From: Psychroserpens sp. SPM9
Lineage (GTDB): Bacteria > Bacteroidota > Bacteroidia > Flavobacteriales > Flavobacteriaceae
Length of the DNA: 64,000 bases
Direction: 5' to 3'
Assembly: GCF_025153525.1 (NCBI RefSeq)
Contig: NZ_JANZNR010000002.1
Coordinates: 124,001-188,000 of the forward strand
Shown here: in pieces, positions 1 to 7,742 of the stretch
Position numbering within the stretch: the first letter of the stretch is position 1
Layout: each line of letters starts with the position of its first letter
Made by a program: the position numbers and the translations under genes
Notes under the pieces: model-generated
The model's database searches: none
What the model was told of the DNA's origin: nothing
What the model saw: the letters and a program-made list of their open reading frames with translations, nothing else

Positions 1-383
1 ACCTGTCTGCCTTTTAAAACATCTGCTTCTGCCAACAACCATGGTGCATGGCAAATGGCTGCCACAGGTTTTTTATTTTCAAAGAATGACTTTACAAAAT
101 CTACGGCCATTTTATTTCTTCTCAAAATATCAGGATTAATGACACCTCCTGGTAACATTAAAGCATTATAATCTTCTTGAGATACTTCATCTAAAGTTTT
201 ATCCACTTTGTAAGCTTTACTCCAGTTTCCATTATCCCAACCTTTAATTTCGCCTGTTTTTAAAGAGACAATTTGCACCTCTGCTCCTGCTTCTTCTAAA
301 GCATTTTTAGGTTCTCTTAATTCACTTTCTTCAAAGCCATCGGTTGCTAAAATTGCAACAATCTTTTTTTTCAAATTTTCCAT
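1..383 (-). CDS. DJ-1/PfpI family protein (type 1 glutamine amidotransferase-like), C-terminus cut by window edge
   Basis: The reverse strand encodes about 127 residues that begin MENLKKKIVAILATDGFEE and run off the left edge. The order of elements is that of the PfpI/YhbO branch of the DJ-1 superfamily: an N-terminal strand, an ATDGFEESEL loop carrying the conserved Glu, an LMLPGG segment, and the nucleophile elbow AICHAPW with the reactive Cys. Members act as intracellular proteases, chaperones or glyoxal/deglycase-type stress proteins; the exact activity cannot be told here. An in-frame ATG two codons upstream (position 389) is an alternative start. Nothing upstream decides between the two starts, since no ribosome binding site is visible. 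Confidence 0.85.
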   Translation of the reverse strand, partial: MENLKKKIVAILATDGFEESELREPKNALEEAGAEVQIVSLKTGEIKGWDNGNWSKAYKVDKTLDEVSQEDYNALMLPGGVINPDILRRNKMAVDFVKSFFENKKPVAAICHAPWLLAEADVLKGRQ

Positions 384-513
384 TATCATTTGTGATTTTT
401 TTGGTTTATAATTACCCATATAATCTAATAGATTTATGAATCAATACCAAAAAACCAATAGAGATTAACCTAGACTTAACAACGAATGTTAAGGAGTCTT
501 AAAATACTTTTGT

Positions 514-2478
514 TTACCGCCTCCTCCGCTTCTTCTTCCCCTTCTTAAACGTCACCTTATCCTTCCGCTGATTAAAAGGCACAGCATCATTAAAGGTGTT
601 TTTGGCCTCACCTTTAGGTTTATTTTTTCGCCATTTTTCGGTTTTGGCAGGAAGTAAGACGTCTAATAAATCCTGACGACCCAGTTTATTCAAGGTCTTT
701 CTAATCCACGCCTTATTTTCATCTTTATACCAGAAGAAAAAACGATGCTGCTCATCTTTTTCCTTACGCGTTTTTGGCGTGTTCACTTTTTTAAGCGTAT
801 ACGGATGATACCCACTATAATAAATCACTGTCGCTACAGTCATAGGTGTTGGTGTAAAACCTTGGACTTGCTCTAACTGAAAGCCCATATCTTTGGTTTC
901 GGCAGCGAGATTCGCCATGTCCTCTACTTCGCAAGCCGGATGGTTCGAAATAAAATACGGAATCAACTGAAGCTTCAACCCTTTCTTAATATTAATCTTA
1001 TCAAAGCGCTCCTTAAACTTATGGAAGTACGTAAACGACGGCTTACGCATCAGCTTTAACACCGGATCGCTGGTGTGCTCTGGTGCCACTTTTAAGCGAC
1101 CAGACACATGCTTAGTCATCACCTCTTCGGTATAATCGTCAAGCTCTTTCGGATCGGCATTTTTATTAAATTCTGGCACCAGCATATCGTGGCGAATTCC
1201 AGAACCGATAAACGATTTCTTTACTTTCGGGTGACTGTCAACCGCCTGATACAATTCGGTTAGCGGTTTATGAGACGTATCGAGATTACTGCAAATTACT
1301 GGCGAAATACAACTCGGCGCCACACACTTATCGCAAATCGATTGTACCTTTCCTTTCATTTGATACATGTTGGCACTCGGACCACCAATATCAGATAAAT
1401 AACCTTTAAAATCAGGCATATTCGCAACCGTATCAACCTCCTTTAAAATGGATTCCTGACTTCGGGATGCAATAAATTTTCCCTGATGTGCCGAAATCGT
1501 GCAAAAACTACAACCACCAAAACAGCCTCTATGAATGTTGATAGAAAACTTAATCATTTCAAAAGCTGGAATGGGTCCGCGTTTATTGTATTTCGGATGC
1601 GGCAATCTCGTGTAGGGCAAATCGAAAGAGGCATCAATTTCGGCCTCAGTCATGGTTGGATAGGGCGGATTAATCATCAAGGTCTTATCACCTACTTTCT
1701 GAAAAATTCGTCGCGCTGCCAGCTTATTCGATTCCTGCTCAATCACCTTAAAATTAGAAGCGTATTGCTTTTTATCCTTTAAACAAGTTTCATGAGACGC
1801 AATTTCAACATCTTCCCAATTGCTGTTTTTCGGAATTTTATCATGTTTATCTAAAAGTACTGCTGTTTGATTTACGGTATTGATACTTTGAAACGGCACG
1901 CCTTTTTCCAGCAAACGAACAATTTCACGAAGCGGTTGTTCGCCCATTCCATACACGAGCATATCAGCTTTTGACGTCTCCAAAATGGTTGGCATCAATT
2001 TATCACTCCAGTAATCATAATGCGTCACACGACGTAAGGAACCTTCAATACCACCAATTAAAACTGGTGTGTCTGGCCATTTTTCCTTTAGGATATTAGA
2101 ATACACCGTTGAAGCATAATCTGGTCTAAAACCTATATCACCATTAGGCGTATAAGCATCTTTATCACGACGCTTTTTATTAGCATTATAATTGCTAATC
2201 ATCGGATCCATACAACCACCTGTCACACCAAAAAACAAGCGTGGCTGACCAAGTTTTACAAAATCCTGAAGATTATCATTCACATTCGGTTGTGGTACAA
2301 TCGCCACACGCAATCCCATACTTTCTAGTAAACGCCCAATAACTGCCGGACCAAACGTAGGGTGATCCACATAGGCATCACCACTAAACAGGATAACGTC
2401 TAGCGCTTCCCATCCGCGTATTTTCACCTCTTTGTTTGTGGTAGGCAACCAACTCGAAAGTCTTAATTCTTCTTGCAT
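514..2478 (-). CDS. ygiQ: YgiQ family radical SAM protein
   Basis: This 654-aa protein has the length and architecture of the YgiQ (UPF0313) family: an N-terminal cobalamin-binding-like region (about 25-200), a radical SAM core with the cluster motif Cys319-x3-Cys323-x2-Cys326 in RGCFGGCSFC, and a basic C-terminal tail ending in KKGKKKRRRR. The family reductively cleaves S-adenosylmethionine, but its substrate is unknown. Extra cysteines near residues 375-395 (CDKC, SCISPVIC) may bind a second metal site, as is usual in the family. The gene stands alone. On its strand a TActTTTG box (2493-2486) ends seven bases before the ATG, which supports this start and a very short leader. Confidence 0.93.
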   Translation of the reverse strand: MQEELRLSSWLPTTNKEVKIRGWEALDVILFSGDAYVDHPTFGPAVIGRLLESMGLRVAIVPQPNVNDNLQDFVKLGQPRLFFGVTGGCMDPMISNYNANKKRRDKDAYTPNGDIGFRPDYASTVYSNILKEKWPDTPVLIGGIEGSLRRVTHYDYWSDKLMPTILETSKADMLVYGMGEQPLREIVRLLEKGVPFQSINTVNQTAVLLDKHDKIPKNSNWEDVEIASHETCLKDKKQYASNFKVIEQESNKLAARRIFQKVGDKTLMINPPYPTMTEAEIDASFDLPYTRLPHPKYNKRGPIPAFEMIKFSINIHRGCFGGCSFCTISAHQGKFIASRSQESILKEVDTVANMPDFKGYLSDIGGPSANMYQMKGKVQSICDKCVAPSCISPVICSNLDTSHKPLTELYQAVDSHPKVKKSFIGSGIRHDMLVPEFNKNADPKELDDYTEEVMTKHVSGRLKVAPEHTSDPVLKLMRKPSFTYFHKFKERFDKINIKKGLKLQLIPYFISNHPACEVEDMANLAAETKDMGFQLEQVQGFTPTPMTVATVIYYSGYHPYTLKKVNTPKTRKEKDEQHRFFFWYKDENKAWIRKTLNKLGRQDLLDVLLPAKTEKWRKNKPKGEAKNTFNDAVPFNQRKDKVTFKKGKKKRRRR

Positions 2479-2549
2479 GACTTTGCAAAAGTAGTCAAAA
2501 AATTGGCGCTTAGTTATTTGTATGACGCGAATTAACTAAGATTATGTGT

Positions 2550-2673
2550 TGGGCGTTACCACACTCATCCCTACAAGGTTTTGAAAACCTTGCAGGATCG
2601 CTTAGGTCGCGCTTTCCACTGCAAGTCCTCGTTCGTGCCTCACTGTGGGCTTTACGTTGCAATCGCTAACGCA
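2550..2673. repeat. probable dispersed intergenic repeat with internal palindrome
   Basis: This gene-free segment between ygiQ and the ABC-F gene is visibly richer in G+C than its surroundings. It contains a perfect palindrome (9-bp arms, CAAGGTTTT / AAAACCTTG, 2574-2592), followed by a segment running from GGTCGCGCTTTCC to CAATCGCTAACGC. From memory, elements that begin GGGCGTT and end AATCGCTAACGC are scattered between genes in many flavobacterial genomes. Only one copy lies in this window, so the repeat status is an inference. No open reading frame is supported in it. Confidence 0.45.
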
Positions 2674-2722
2674 GAGAGAAGCAAGAAATGAGAAAATTGA
2701 AATAATATTGAAAAAAAGAAAA

Positions 2723-4354
2723 CTACAAATCTAGAGCCTTAACGCTCTCAATCCTATTACGCTCCAAAAAGGCATCAATCGTTTCAAAGTGTTCAATCAC
2801 ACGTTGGTCTTTAAACTCAAAAACTTTATTAGCCAAACCTTGCAGAAAATCACGATCGTGAGACACCAGTATCAGTGTGCCATCAAAATCCTGAAGTGCT
2901 TCTTTTAAAACGTCTTTCGATTTTAAATCCAGATGGTTTGTTGGCTCATCGAGAATCAATACATTCACAGGTTCGAGCAATAACTTCACCATCGCTAATC
3001 GGGTTTTTTCACCTCCCGACAATACACTTACTTTTTTATCAATGTCGTCACCTTTAAACATAAAGCGACCCAAGATATTTTTAATTTGCGTTCGGATATC
3101 GCCTTTAGCAACCTCATCAACCGTTTGAAAAATACTAAAATTTTCATCTAATAAAGCGGCTTGATTTTGTGCAAAATACCCAACCTTTACATTATGTCCT
3201 AAGGTACAAGTCCCTTCTACATCTATTTCACCTAAAATGGCTTTAATCATGGTCGATTTCCCTTCACCATTACGCCCTACAAAACAGACTTTCTCGCCTC
3301 TGGCTATCGACATATTCGCATCGTTAAACACCACATGATCGCCATAGGATTTAGACACCTCTTTAACCGTTACAGGATAATCTCCCGAACGTTGTGTGGG
3401 CGGAAAACGTAATTTTAAAGCCGAAGTATCAATATCATCAATTTCAATAATATCCAATTTTTCAAGCATGCGCTCTCGTGATGCTACTTGATTGGTTTTA
3501 GAATACGTGCCTTTAAAACGTTCGATAAATGCCATATTATCGGCAATCATTTTTTGCTGCTCTTGATAGGCTTTAATCTGGTGAGCGCGACGCTCTTCAC
3601 GCAATTGCAAATAATGAGTGTACTTGGCCTTGTAATCGTAAATGCGTCCCATAGTGACTTCAATCGTACGATTGGTAATACTATCAATAAAGGCTCTGTC
3701 GTGCGAAATGACAACAACGGCATTGGCTTTATTCACTAAAAAGTCTTCGAGCCAGATTACCGATTCAATATCAATATGATTGGTAGGCTCATCTAACAAA
3801 ATCAAATCCGGCTTTTGAAGTAAAATTTTGGCCAGTTCAATCCGCATACGCCAGCCTCCAGAAAACTCGCTGGTTGGTCTGGTAAAATCGGTTGGCTTAA
3901 ATCCTAAACCTTTCAGGGCTTTTTCAACTTCGGCATCGTAATTCACTTCTTCTAAAGCGTAATACTTCTCTCCTAAATCAGATACGCGTTCGATGATTTT
4001 CATATAATCCTCCGACTCATAATCGGTTCGGGTTTCCAGCTGCTTGTTTAAGGCGTCCATTTCATCACGCATGGCAAACACATGACTAAAAGCTTTAGAC
4101 GCTTCATCAAAAACAGTCGTATTGTCTTCCGTTAATAAATGCTGAGGCAAATAAGCTATAACGGCATCTTTAGGCGTTCTTACATGACCACGCGTTGCCT
4201 TTTGAACACCAGCAATAATTTTCATCATGGTCGATTTTCCGGCGCCATTCTTTCCCATTAAGGCAATTTTATCATCGGCATTTATGGTAAAAGACACCTC
4301 ACTAAAAAGTGTTTGTCCGCTAAATTCTACCGCTAAATTATCTACTGAAATCAT
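2723..4354 (-). CDS. ABC-F family ATP-binding protein
   Basis: This 543-aa soluble protein holds two ABC ATPase domains in tandem and no membrane segment, which defines the ABC-F family. Domain 1 has Walker A GKNGAGKST, signature SGGWRMR and Walker B LILLDEPTNHID. Domain 2 has GRNGEGKST, LSGGEKTR and VLILDEPTNHLD. The charged linker between them (about residues 240-320) matches the ABC-F interdomain linker that reaches toward the ribosomal peptidyl-transferase centre. Members act on stalled or initiating ribosomes; some confer antibiotic resistance by target protection. Which subfamily this belongs to cannot be fixed by eye. It stands alone, transcribed divergently from rplM. Confidence 0.93.
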   Translation of the reverse strand: MISVDNLAVEFSGQTLFSEVSFTINADDKIALMGKNGAGKSTMMKIIAGVQKATRGHVRTPKDAVIAYLPQHLLTEDNTTVFDEASKAFSHVFAMRDEMDALNKQLETRTDYESEDYMKIIERVSDLGEKYYALEEVNYDAEVEKALKGLGFKPTDFTRPTSEFSGGWRMRIELAKILLQKPDLILLDEPTNHIDIESVIWLEDFLVNKANAVVVISHDRAFIDSITNRTIEVTMGRIYDYKAKYTHYLQLREERRAHQIKAYQEQQKMIADNMAFIERFKGTYSKTNQVASRERMLEKLDIIEIDDIDTSALKLRFPPTQRSGDYPVTVKEVSKSYGDHVVFNDANMSIARGEKVCFVGRNGEGKSTMIKAILGEIDVEGTCTLGHNVKVGYFAQNQAALLDENFSIFQTVDEVAKGDIRTQIKNILGRFMFKGDDIDKKVSVLSGGEKTRLAMVKLLLEPVNVLILDEPTNHLDLKSKDVLKEALQDFDGTLILVSHDRDFLQGLANKVFEFKDQRVIEHFETIDAFLERNRIESVKALDL

Positions 4355-4373
4355 CGTTCTTCTTTTAAAGTTG

Positions 4374-4403
4374 CAAAACTAGTAAAAGCTCGATTTAGAC
4401 AAA
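4374..4403 (-). promoter_or_regulatory. promoter of the ABC-F gene
   Basis: On the reverse strand TTTG (4403-4400) is followed after 18 bp by TAgtTTTG (4381-4374), one base short of the Bacteroidetes consensus spacing. The transcript would begin near 4370, about 16 nt ahead of the ATG at 4354. Confidence 0.55.
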
Positions 4404-4496
4404 CCAATTAATTAAAAAAATAACACATTGAAATCGAGAGTAGTACCAAACTAAAAAAAAGCCTATTAAAAGGCATAAAAATATCTCATCACACTA

Positions 4497-4527
4497 TTTG
4501 GTAATCAAATATTTAATCGTAAATTTG
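4497..4527 (+). promoter_or_regulatory. promoter of the rplM-rpsI operon
   Basis: TTTG (4497-4500), exactly 19 bp, then TAAATTTG (4520-4527) is a perfect match to the Bacteroidetes housekeeping promoter. Transcription would begin near 4531, giving a leader of about 60 nt before rplM. Confidence 0.7.
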
Positions 4528-4591
4528 CAAACTCTTTTCGAGAGAGAAAGTTTAACCGTCTGTCGTGAACAGGCAACTAATATTAATAAGT

Positions 4592-5047
4592 GTGGACACA
4601 TTAAGCTACAAAACGATTTCGGCAAACAAAGCTACCGCTAATAAAGAGTGGGTTTTAGTTGATGCTGAAAATCAAACGCTAGGTCGTTTAGCTTCTAAAG
4701 TAGCAATACTTTTAAGAGGTAAACACAAGCCTAACTTCACACCACATGTTGATTGTGGCGATAACGTAATTGTTATCAATGCTGAAAAAATCAACTTATC
4801 AGGAAACAAGTGGAATGACAAAACGTACATTCGTCACACAGGGTATCCAGGTGGTCAAAGAAGTTTAACTGCGAATGAATTGTTTGGAAAAGATCCGGCA
4901 AGAATCGTGGAAAAATCAGTAAAAGGAATGCTCCCTAAAAACAAATTAGGTGCAGATTTATTCCGTAATTTAAATGTTGTTGTAGGTTCTGAGCACAAAC
5001 ATGAAGCTCAAAAACCAAAAACAATAGACTTAAACCAAGTTAACTAA
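4592..5047 (+). CDS. rplM: 50S ribosomal protein L13
   Basis: Encodes 151 residues beginning [15 protein letters not shown], with the L13 core [19 protein letters not shown] and the conserved [17 protein letters not shown] segment. L13 binds 23S rRNA early in 50S assembly. The GTG start at 4592 is chosen because flavobacterial L13 proteins begin MDTLSYKTI, as I recall, and are about 151 aa; the GTG nine codons upstream would add residues absent from the family. The stop codon overlaps the rpsI start in a TAATG junction, so the pair is translationally coupled. Expression is driven by the promoter at 4497-4527. Confidence 0.96.
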   Translation: MDTLSYKTISANKATANKEWVLVDAENQTLGRLASKVAILLRGKHKPNFTPHVDCGDNVIVINAEKINLSGNKWNDKTYIRHTGYPGGQRSLTANELFGKDPARIVEKSVKGMLPKNKLGADLFRNLNVVVGSEHKHEAQKPKTIDLNQVN

Positions 5048-5433
5048 TGGAAGTAATTCACAAAATCGGTCGTAGAAAGACGGCTGTTGCTCGTGTGTAC
5101 CTTGCCAAAGGAAAAGGCAAGATCACGGTAAACAAAAAAGACATGGAGGCTTATTTTCCTACTGCAACATTGCAGTACAAAGTAAACCAACCTTTAACCA
5201 TGACTAACAACGATGGCAACTTTGATATTACAGTAAACGTTTATGGTGGTGGTGTAACAGGCCAGGCCGAAGCGATCCGTTTAGCATTATCTCGCGCTAT
5301 GTGTGAGCTTGATGCAGAAAACAGACTAATATTAAAGCCAGAAGGATTATTAACTAGAGACCCTCGTATGGTTGAACGTAAGAAATTCGGTCAGAAGAAA
5401 GCAAGGAAAAAATTCCAATTCTCGAAACGTTAA
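5047..5433 (+). CDS. rpsI: 30S ribosomal protein S9
   Basis: This 128-aa protein shows the S9 pattern: IGRRKTAVARVYL near the N-terminus, NVYGGGVTGQAEAIRLALSRA in the middle and the basic tail ending FQFSKR, whose last residues reach the ribosomal P site in known structures. It shares one base with the rplM stop codon (TAATG), the classic L13-S9 pair. The length is normal and no residues are missing. No obvious terminator follows directly; the next 329 bp hold a series of hairpins before rpsB. Confidence 0.97.
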   Translation: MEVIHKIGRRKTAVARVYLAKGKGKITVNKKDMEAYFPTATLQYKVNQPLTMTNNDGNFDITVNVYGGGVTGQAEAIRLALSRAMCELDAENRLILKPEGLLTRDPRMVERKKFGQKKARKKFQFSKR

Positions 5434-5762
5434 AATTCTCAGCTTGACTGGGAATCTCGTCATGAGCTTTCTCAATCAAATGGAATGTATTATTCTGTTC
5501 CGAAACTTCGGAAATATGCGGAATATAAAAATCTCAAAGCTGTTCTGAACTTTTATATTCAGAACAGCTTTACATTAAAATTGCTGAATCACATTCAGCT
5601 AGATTAAAAAAAATCCTGAAACGAGTTCAGGTACAGTTTAGCATCTAAATGATGAAGGCGAGCAAGTTACTTCCAAATAAACAAAAGAAGTAATTCAACC
5701 TCGATTATCGAGAGCAACCACTTGATCATTGCTAATTTAATAGAACGTAAACAAATTACAAC
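5434..5762 (+). other. hairpin-rich 329-bp spacer and leader upstream of rpsB
   Basis: No gene is supported here. Four inverted repeats follow one another: 5498-5513 (TTCCGAA/TTCGGAA), 5536-5549 with 5558-5571 (a perfect 14-bp stem, AAAGCTGTTCTGAA), 5583-5599 (GCTGAAT/ATTCAGC) and 5615-5631 (CCTGAA/TTCAGG). None is followed by a clean T-run, so they are not obvious terminators. They may form an rpsB leader RNA. Alternatively, parts may be copies of palindromic intergenic repeats: the CTGAA...TTCAG theme recurs at 40766-40793. Confidence 0.5.
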
Positions 5763-6566
5763 ATGGAAAAAGTAGAAGTAAAAGACTTACTTGAAGCAGG
5801 TGTACACTTTGGTCACTTGACAAGAAAATGGGATCCAAACATGGCTCCTTACATTTATATGGAACGTAATGGTATCCATATTATCAACCTTTACAAAACT
5901 CAAGCAAAAATTCAAGAAACCGGAGAAGCACTTCACAAAATTGCTGCTTCTGGAAAGAAAATCTTATTTGTTGCTACAAAAAAACAAGCCAAAGACATCG
6001 TTGCTGAAAAAGCTGGAAATGTAAACATGCCTTACATTACTGAAAGATGGCCTGGTGGAATGTTAACGAACTTCGTAACGATTAGAAAAGCGGTTAAGAA
6101 AATGGCTATGATTGATCGTATGAAAAAAGACGGAACATTCAATTCGCTTTCTAAAAAAGAACGTTTACAGGTTGATCGTCAACGTGCTAAATTAGAAAAA
6201 AACTTAGGTTCTATCTCTGATATGACACGTTTACCAGGTGCTCTATTTGTTGTAGACATCAAGCGTGAGCACATCGCTATCAAAGAAGCTCAAAAATTAA
6301 ACATTCCAATCTTCGCAATGGTTGACACCAATTCTGACCCTCGTGAAGTAGATTATTTAATTCCTTCAAATGATGATGCTTCAAAATCTATAGACAAAAT
6401 TATGTCTGTAGTTACATCGGCAGTAGCTGATGGATTAGCTGAAAGAAAATCAGATAAAGCTGAAAAAGATGCTAAAAGTGAAAAATCACCTGCAGCAAAA
6501 AAAGAAGTTAAAGCTGATAAAAAAGCTAAAGTAGCTGCACCTGTTGCCGCTAACGAAGAAGAATAA
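5763..6566 (+). CDS. rpsB: 30S ribosomal protein S2
   Basis: This 267-aa protein carries S2 landmarks: LLEAGVHFGHLTRKWDPNM at the N-terminus, ITERWPGGMLTNF in the middle, and LPGALFVVDIKREHIAIKEA followed by PIFAMVDTNSDP. The last 45 residues are a Lys/Ala/Glu-rich low-complexity extension beyond the usual core, common in Bacteroidetes S2. S2 joins the 30S subunit late and contacts S1. It is followed 86 bp later by tsf, the near-universal S2/EF-Ts order, but with an intrinsic terminator between them (6590-6636). Confidence 0.97.
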   Translation: MEKVEVKDLLEAGVHFGHLTRKWDPNMAPYIYMERNGIHIINLYKTQAKIQETGEALHKIAASGKKILFVATKKQAKDIVAEKAGNVNMPYITERWPGGMLTNFVTIRKAVKKMAMIDRMKKDGTFNSLSKKERLQVDRQRAKLEKNLGSISDMTRLPGALFVVDIKREHIAIKEAQKLNIPIFAMVDTNSDPREVDYLIPSNDDASKSIDKIMSVVTSAVADGLAERKSDKAEKDAKSEKSPAAKKEVKADKKAKVAAPVAANEEE

Positions 6567-6589
6567 ATTAACAATTACACAATATAAAT

Positions 6590-6636
6590 AAGTCGTTTAA
6601 TTGTTTTCTTTGAAACTATAAATTAAACGACTTTTT
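6590..6636 (+). terminator. intrinsic terminator/attenuator between rpsB and tsf
   Basis: A perfect 13-bp inverted repeat (6590-6602 with 6621-6633, AAGTCGTTTAATT) with an 18-nt loop is followed by a T-run. It lies wholly between the two genes, so it would lower tsf expression relative to rpsB unless read through. Confidence 0.7.
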
Positions 6637-6652
6637 TAAATTTTTAAACATT

Positions 6653-7627
6653 ATGGAAAATACGGTAAAAATTACAGCCGCAGAAGTAAATAAATTAAGA
6701 CAAGCCACTGGAGCTGGTATGATGGATTGTAAAAAAGCCTTAGTTGAAGCTGGAGGCGATTTTGACAAAGCCATTGAAGTACTTCGTAAAAAAGGACAAA
6801 AAGTTGCAGAGAAAAGAGCCGACAGAGATTCTTCTGAAGGTGCTGCAGTCGCAAAAATAAATGCCGATAACACCTCTGGTGTGGCTATCGTATTAGGATG
6901 TGAAACTGATTTCGTTGGAAAAAACGAAAACTTCGTAGCATTAGCTAATGATTTAGCAGATATCGCATTAAACCACAACACTAAAGACGAGTTTTTAGCT
7001 GCTGATTTTGGTGGAATGACTGTTGCTGAAAAGTTAACAGAACAAACTGGCGTTATTGGTGAGAAATTAGACATCACTGCTTTTGAAAGATTAGATGCAC
7101 CTTACGTAGGACACTATGTTCATATTAACAAAATTGCTGCTTTAGTAGGGTTATCTGCAAAAGTAGATAACGTTGAAACTCTTGTTAAAGATGTTGCAAT
7201 GCAAGTCGCTTCTATGGGAGCTACGACTTTATCTTACAAAGATTTTGATCCTGCATTTATTGCTTCTGAAACGGAAGCTAGAATTGCTGTTATCGAAAAA
7301 GATAATATCGAATTAGGTCGTTTAGGTAAAACCTTAAAAAATGTACCACAATACATTTCTATGGCGCAATTAACTCCTGAAGTTATTGCTCAAGCTGAAG
7401 AGGCTGCTAAAGCAGAATTAAAAGCAGAAGGTAAACCAGAACAAATCTGGGACAGAATTTTACCAGGAAAAATGGAGCGTTTTATTTCTGATAATACGAC
7501 TTTAGATCAAGAGCAATGTTTATTAGATCAAAAGTTTATCAAAGATGAAAAACAAACTGTAGCGCAATACGTAGCATCTTTTGGTGATGTTGCTGTTACT
7601 GGATTTAAACGTGCAACAGTAGGATAA
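6653..7627 (+). CDS. tsf: elongation factor Ts
   Basis: This 324-aa protein begins with the UBA-like EF-Ts N-terminal domain (VNKLRQATGAGMMDCKKAL; the TGAGMMDCKKAL signature is exact). The core contains GCETDFVGKNENF, the EF-Tu contact segment. It is EF-Tu's nucleotide exchange factor. It is longer than the E. coli protein (283 aa) because of an insertion around residues 200-260, usual in Bacteroidetes as I recall. The C-terminal FIKDEKQTVAQYV motif is intact. It follows rpsB after an intrinsic terminator and is itself closed by the hairpin at 7707-7742. Confidence 0.96.
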   Translation: MENTVKITAAEVNKLRQATGAGMMDCKKALVEAGGDFDKAIEVLRKKGQKVAEKRADRDSSEGAAVAKINADNTSGVAIVLGCETDFVGKNENFVALANDLADIALNHNTKDEFLAADFGGMTVAEKLTEQTGVIGEKLDITAFERLDAPYVGHYVHINKIAALVGLSAKVDNVETLVKDVAMQVASMGATTLSYKDFDPAFIASETEARIAVIEKDNIELGRLGKTLKNVPQYISMAQLTPEVIAQAEEAAKAELKAEGKPEQIWDRILPGKMERFISDNTTLDQEQCLLDQKFIKDEKQTVAQYVASFGDVAVTGFKRATVG

Positions 7628-7706
7628 TACACTCTTTTTACTAATGATACCCGGAAACTAAAGTGAAGGTTGTATCGAAGTAAAAGATCCCTCTAAAATA
7701 CCAAAG

Positions 7707-7742
7707 CCACTACTCTTAGTCTAAGATGTAGTGGTTTTTTTT
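7707..7742 (+). terminator. intrinsic terminator after tsf
   Basis: CCACTAC (7707-7713) pairs with GTAGTGG (7728-7734), with a second short stem inside, followed by eight T residues. The T-run touches the stop codon of the convergent protease gene. Confidence 0.75.

Noticed and set aside
4565-4591. GTG start nine codons upstream of the chosen rplM start
   Set aside because: It would add residues that L13 proteins lack; the protein from 4592 has the family's usual length and N-terminus.
6616-7077. 153-codon open frame on the reverse strand across tsf
   Set aside because: Antisense to a highly conserved gene, no signal, domain or promoter of its own; a codon-bias shadow of tsf.
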